A DNA stretch of 64,000 bases from an uncultured Lachnospiraceae bacterium (GTDB lineage Bacteria > Bacillota > Clostridia > Lachnospirales > Lachnospiraceae). Where the stretch lies: the NCBI GenBank assembly GCA_910577675.1, contig CAJTOR010000001.1, positions 124,001-188,000 of the forward strand. Reading direction: 5' to 3'. The position numbers and the translations under genes were made by a program. Under the pieces are notes generated by a model that did no database searches, had not been told where the DNA came from, and saw only the letters and a list, made by a program, of their open reading frames with translations. Below are positions 61,689 to 64,000 of the stretch, in pieces. The stretch's first letter is position 1. Each line of letters starts with the position of its first letter.

Positions 61689-63959
61689 TCAATACCCGGA
61701 TACCGGGTCAAAATCAAACTGTATGTTTACATTTTTAAAATGTTCCGAGTATAATATATAACCTTCCAGAAAATTTTTCAAGGCTGTAAGCCAAGAATAA
61801 TCCGTTTCTTTAAAATATACCATCCTGCGGTACAGATCATTTGCCTTCGCAAGAGAAGCCGGGGCTGGACCTACCACCGTGGTGCAAAGCCCGTTTTCTT
61901 TAATAAACTCACCGGCAGCCCCCGCTATAAGCTGCGCCGCGCTATCCGCGCGCGCCTCCTTTACAGAAAGGATAAGAACCACCATCACATGGGATACCGG
62001 CGGGTAGGAAAGCGCCCTGCGGTACGCCATCTCCTGCCGGAAAAATCCCTCGTAATCCGCTTCAGCAGCGGATTTTATCGCATAATGGTCAGGCTGGTAG
62101 GTCTGTATAACCACCTCGCCCAAAAGCCTGCCCCTCCCTGCGCGGCCCGCCGCCTGCGCGAGCAAATCAAAAGTACGCTCCGCCGCCTGGTAATCCCCTG
62201 AATTAAGCGACAGGTCAGCCGCCAGTATCCCAACCAACGTCACATTCGGGAAATCATGCCCCTTTACAATCATCTGCGTGCCGACTAAAATGTCTGCCTC
62301 CCCGCGCGAAAACGAGGATAGTATCTCGCTGTAACTTTCCTTCTTCTTTGTCGTATCCGCATCCATGCGAAGCACCCTTGCTTCCGGGAAGATTTTCTTA
62401 ACCCCCTCCTCAATCTTCTGCGTCCCCGTACCGAATCCCGCTATGTACTTTGAGCCGCACGAAGGGCAGGTTGCGGGCTTTTTCCTGCGCTCGCCACAGT
62501 AATGGCAAACGAGCGTCCCGTTATCGTGCTCCGTCATCGAAATATCACAGTGAGGACATTTCATCACATGCCCGCAGGAGCGGCAGGAAACAAACCCCGC
62601 ATAGCCGCGGCGGTTTAAAAAAAGCATGGTCTGCTGCCCGCTTAAAAGCCGTTTTCTCATCTTCTCCTGAAGGGCGCGGGAAAAAATCATCCTGTTCCCC
62701 GCCGCAAGTTCCTCCCTCAAATCAACCACCGAAACGGTCGGCATCAGGGCACCTGGCACCGCCCGCTCTTTCAATGTAAAAAGGGTAAATTCCCCCCGCA
62801 TTGCGCTCTCGTAAGCCCAGAGTGACGGGGTTGCGGAACCTAATATCACCGATGCACCAGAAAGCCTCGCGCGCTCGATCGCCACCTCCCTCGCATGGTA
62901 TTTGGGCGGCATCTCACTTTTATAGCTTGCCTCGTGCTCCTCATCAAGGATAATCAGCCCGAGTCTTTCAAACGGCGTAAAAAGCGCGGAGCGCGGACCG
63001 ATTATGATATCGATCTCCCCGTTCTTTGCCCTGAGGCTCTGGTCGTAGCGCTCCCCCGCAGACATGCGGGAGTGCAAAACGGAAACCCTGTCACCGAAGC
63101 GCCGGTAAAAGCGAAGCAGGGTCTGGTAGGTCAGTGCAATCTCCGGAATCAGCATTATAACCTGCCTGCCCGCGCGCACCACCTCCTCGATCACCGAGAG
63201 ATACACCTCTGTTTTTCCGCTGCCGGTCACCCCGTGAACCAGGTAGGTTTTATGCACCCCCGCCGACAGATCCGCGGCAATCCTGTCATGTATTTTTTGC
63301 TGGCTGGCATTTAGCGGGGGTAAGGGTTTAAGGCTTTTTTCCTCCCCTTCCCCCTCATTAAGTTTTAGCAGGCTGGTCAAAGGATTTCTGTAGCTCTCCT
63401 TAACCAGAACCTTAACGATCCCTTCCCGCACCAGTGCCTGCACGGTGGGGGATGAAATCGAAAGTTCCCCCGTCACCGTTTCCCACAAAAGTTCCCCGTC
63501 AGAAATCAGCCTGCGCAGAAGCCTCTCCCTGGCTGCATACCCCCGGCGCACCGCCTTTTCTAAAGCATCTTTAAGCACATCCATCCCTGCATCTGACACC
63601 AGTGTCTTTTTCTCCACCCGGCGCACCGCCTGTTTAACCGGGAGCACCGTGTGAAGAGCATCGTTCATGGTCGCCCCGAAATTTTCCCGGATAAAATAGG
63701 CAAGCGCAATCATCTGGCTCTCGATAACCTGCCCTTTCTCCTTCACCGCTGTAATCGGCTTTATGCGCTCCACGGCAATTTTAGGTTCCCCGGAAATCCC
63801 GACAATATACCCCTCCCGCTTCGCGGTACCGAACGGTATTATCACCGGCGCACCCATAACCGCCACCGAAAGCAGTTGTTCCGGGATACTGTACTGATAC
63901 GTCTTATCAAGCTGACCGCTCGATATATCCACAATCACATCCGCGTACATGTCACCCAT
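61689..63959 (-). CDS. priA: PriA, replication restart helicase
   Basis: A 3'-5' helicase that reloads replication at stalled forks. It has an N-terminal DNA-binding domain (YADVIVDISSGQLDKTYQYSIP), Walker A GVTGSGKTEVYLS, the LDEEHEASYK box, and a zinc domain with eight Cys (CRSCGHVMKCPHCD to CPSCGSKY). The true start may be the ATG at 63950 (MYADVIVD), the family start. It lies upstream of def, as in Bacillus. Confidence 0.96.
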   Translation of the reverse strand: MGDMYADVIVDISSGQLDKTYQYSIPEQLLSVAVMGAPVIIPFGTAKREGYIVGISGEPKIAVERIKPITAVKEKGQVIESQMIALAYFIRENFGATMNDALHTVLPVKQAVRRVEKKTLVSDAGMDVLKDALEKAVRRGYAARERLLRRLISDGELLWETVTGELSISSPTVQALVREGIVKVLVKESYRNPLTSLLKLNEGEGEEKSLKPLPPLNASQQKIHDRIAADLSAGVHKTYLVHGVTGSGKTEVYLSVIEEVVRAGRQVIMLIPEIALTYQTLLRFYRRFGDRVSVLHSRMSAGERYDQSLRAKNGEIDIIIGPRSALFTPFERLGLIILDEEHEASYKSEMPPKYHAREVAIERARLSGASVILGSATPSLWAYESAMRGEFTLFTLKERAVPGALMPTVSVVDLREELAAGNRMIFSRALQEKMRKRLLSGQQTMLFLNRRGYAGFVSCRSCGHVMKCPHCDISMTEHDNGTLVCHYCGERRKKPATCPSCGSKYIAGFGTGTQKIEEGVKKIFPEARVLRMDADTTKKKESYSEILSSFSRGEADILVGTQMIVKGHDFPNVTLVGILAADLSLNSGDYQAAERTFDLLAQAAGRAGRGRLLGEVVIQTYQPDHYAIKSAAEADYEGFFRQEMAYRRALSYPPVSHVMVVLILSVKEARADSAAQLIAGAAGEFIKENGLCTTVVGPAPASLAKANDLYRRMVYFKETDYSWLTALKNFLEGYILYSEHFKNVNIQFDFDPVSGY

Positions 63960-63965
63960 GTCTTT

Positions 63966-64000
63966 TCACATTAATCCTTCCACTAGTTCCTCGAGCTTCA
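63966..64000 (-). CDS. 3' end of an upstream gene (possibly rpoZ)
   Basis: The last ten codons of a minus-strand frame (KLEELVEGLM, then TGA) are visible before priA. In related genomes rpoZ or coaBC precedes priA, which is the only reason to suggest rpoZ. The fragment is too short to identify. A second frame stays open to the window edge and ends inside the priA start (stop at 63951-63953), so even the frame is not certain. Confidence 0.35.
   Translation of the reverse strand, partial: KLEELVEGLM

Overview
This window reads as a contiguous piece of chromosome from a motile, spore-forming, low-to-moderate G+C Firmicute. It most probably comes from the Lachnospiraceae (Clostridium cluster XIVa). 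The indications are the protein sequences (FliY, FlhB, the paired penicillin-binding proteins, a DUF4867-like protein), a complete flagellar export and basal-body operon, sporulation genes (spoIIGA, sigE, ymxH) and a GH10 xylanase lipoprotein. The genus cannot be fixed from the sequence alone. All but one of the roughly 63 genes lie on the minus strand, so the window is best read from high to low coordinates. No tRNA, rRNA, insertion sequence, prophage, CRISPR array or known riboswitch was seen.

Right end (about 64000 to 48700): the tail of an unidentified gene, then priA, def, fmt, a YugP-type zinc peptidase, rsmB, rlmN, prpC, prkC, rsgA, rpe, a PilZ-domain gene, thiN, ychF and lgt. This is nearly the Bacillus order for translation, DNA restart and Ser/Thr phospho-signalling, with the PilZ gene inserted between rpe and thiN. 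It closes with an intrinsic terminator after lgt.

Division and cell wall cluster (48646 to 36041): mraZ, rsmH, ftsL, two class B PBPs (ftsI-like and spoVD-like), murD, ftsW, murA, ftsQ and ftsZ. The promoter and three tandem MraZ boxes are intact, but mraZ itself lacks the codons for its N-terminal half-domain. The genes mraY, murG, murB and ftsA are missing from their usual places. ftsZ has its own promoter and a strong terminator. Next come spoIIGA and sigE, driven by a promoter with a 21-bp spacer and a Spo0A-type box in its -35 region, the architecture of the Bacillus spoIIG promoter; sigG is absent. fhs follows with its own promoter and terminator.

Middle (32331 to 24218): a DUF4867-like gene and a GH10 xylanase look like accessory genes. 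The sporulation-associated ymxH is the only plus-strand gene. Then come nrdR (promoter and terminator), comM, dprA and topA (one promoter), and codY with its own promoter.

Left end (23180 to 1): a 27-gene flagellar operon from flgB to flhF, starting at a sigma-A-like promoter just downstream of codY. It encodes rod, MS-ring, C-ring, ATPase, hook, stator and export-gate proteins plus a CheY. Several of its genes start with TTG, three of them inside 8-nt overlaps with the gene before.

Most of the window is conserved core. The most unusual item is the 5'-deleted mraZ. Other points of interest are the spoIIG-type promoter, the PilZ gene embedded in the rpe-thiN operon, the KTA motif in the SpoVD-like PBP, and the tandem-repeat linker in FliY. 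No wholly new multi-gene system was found.
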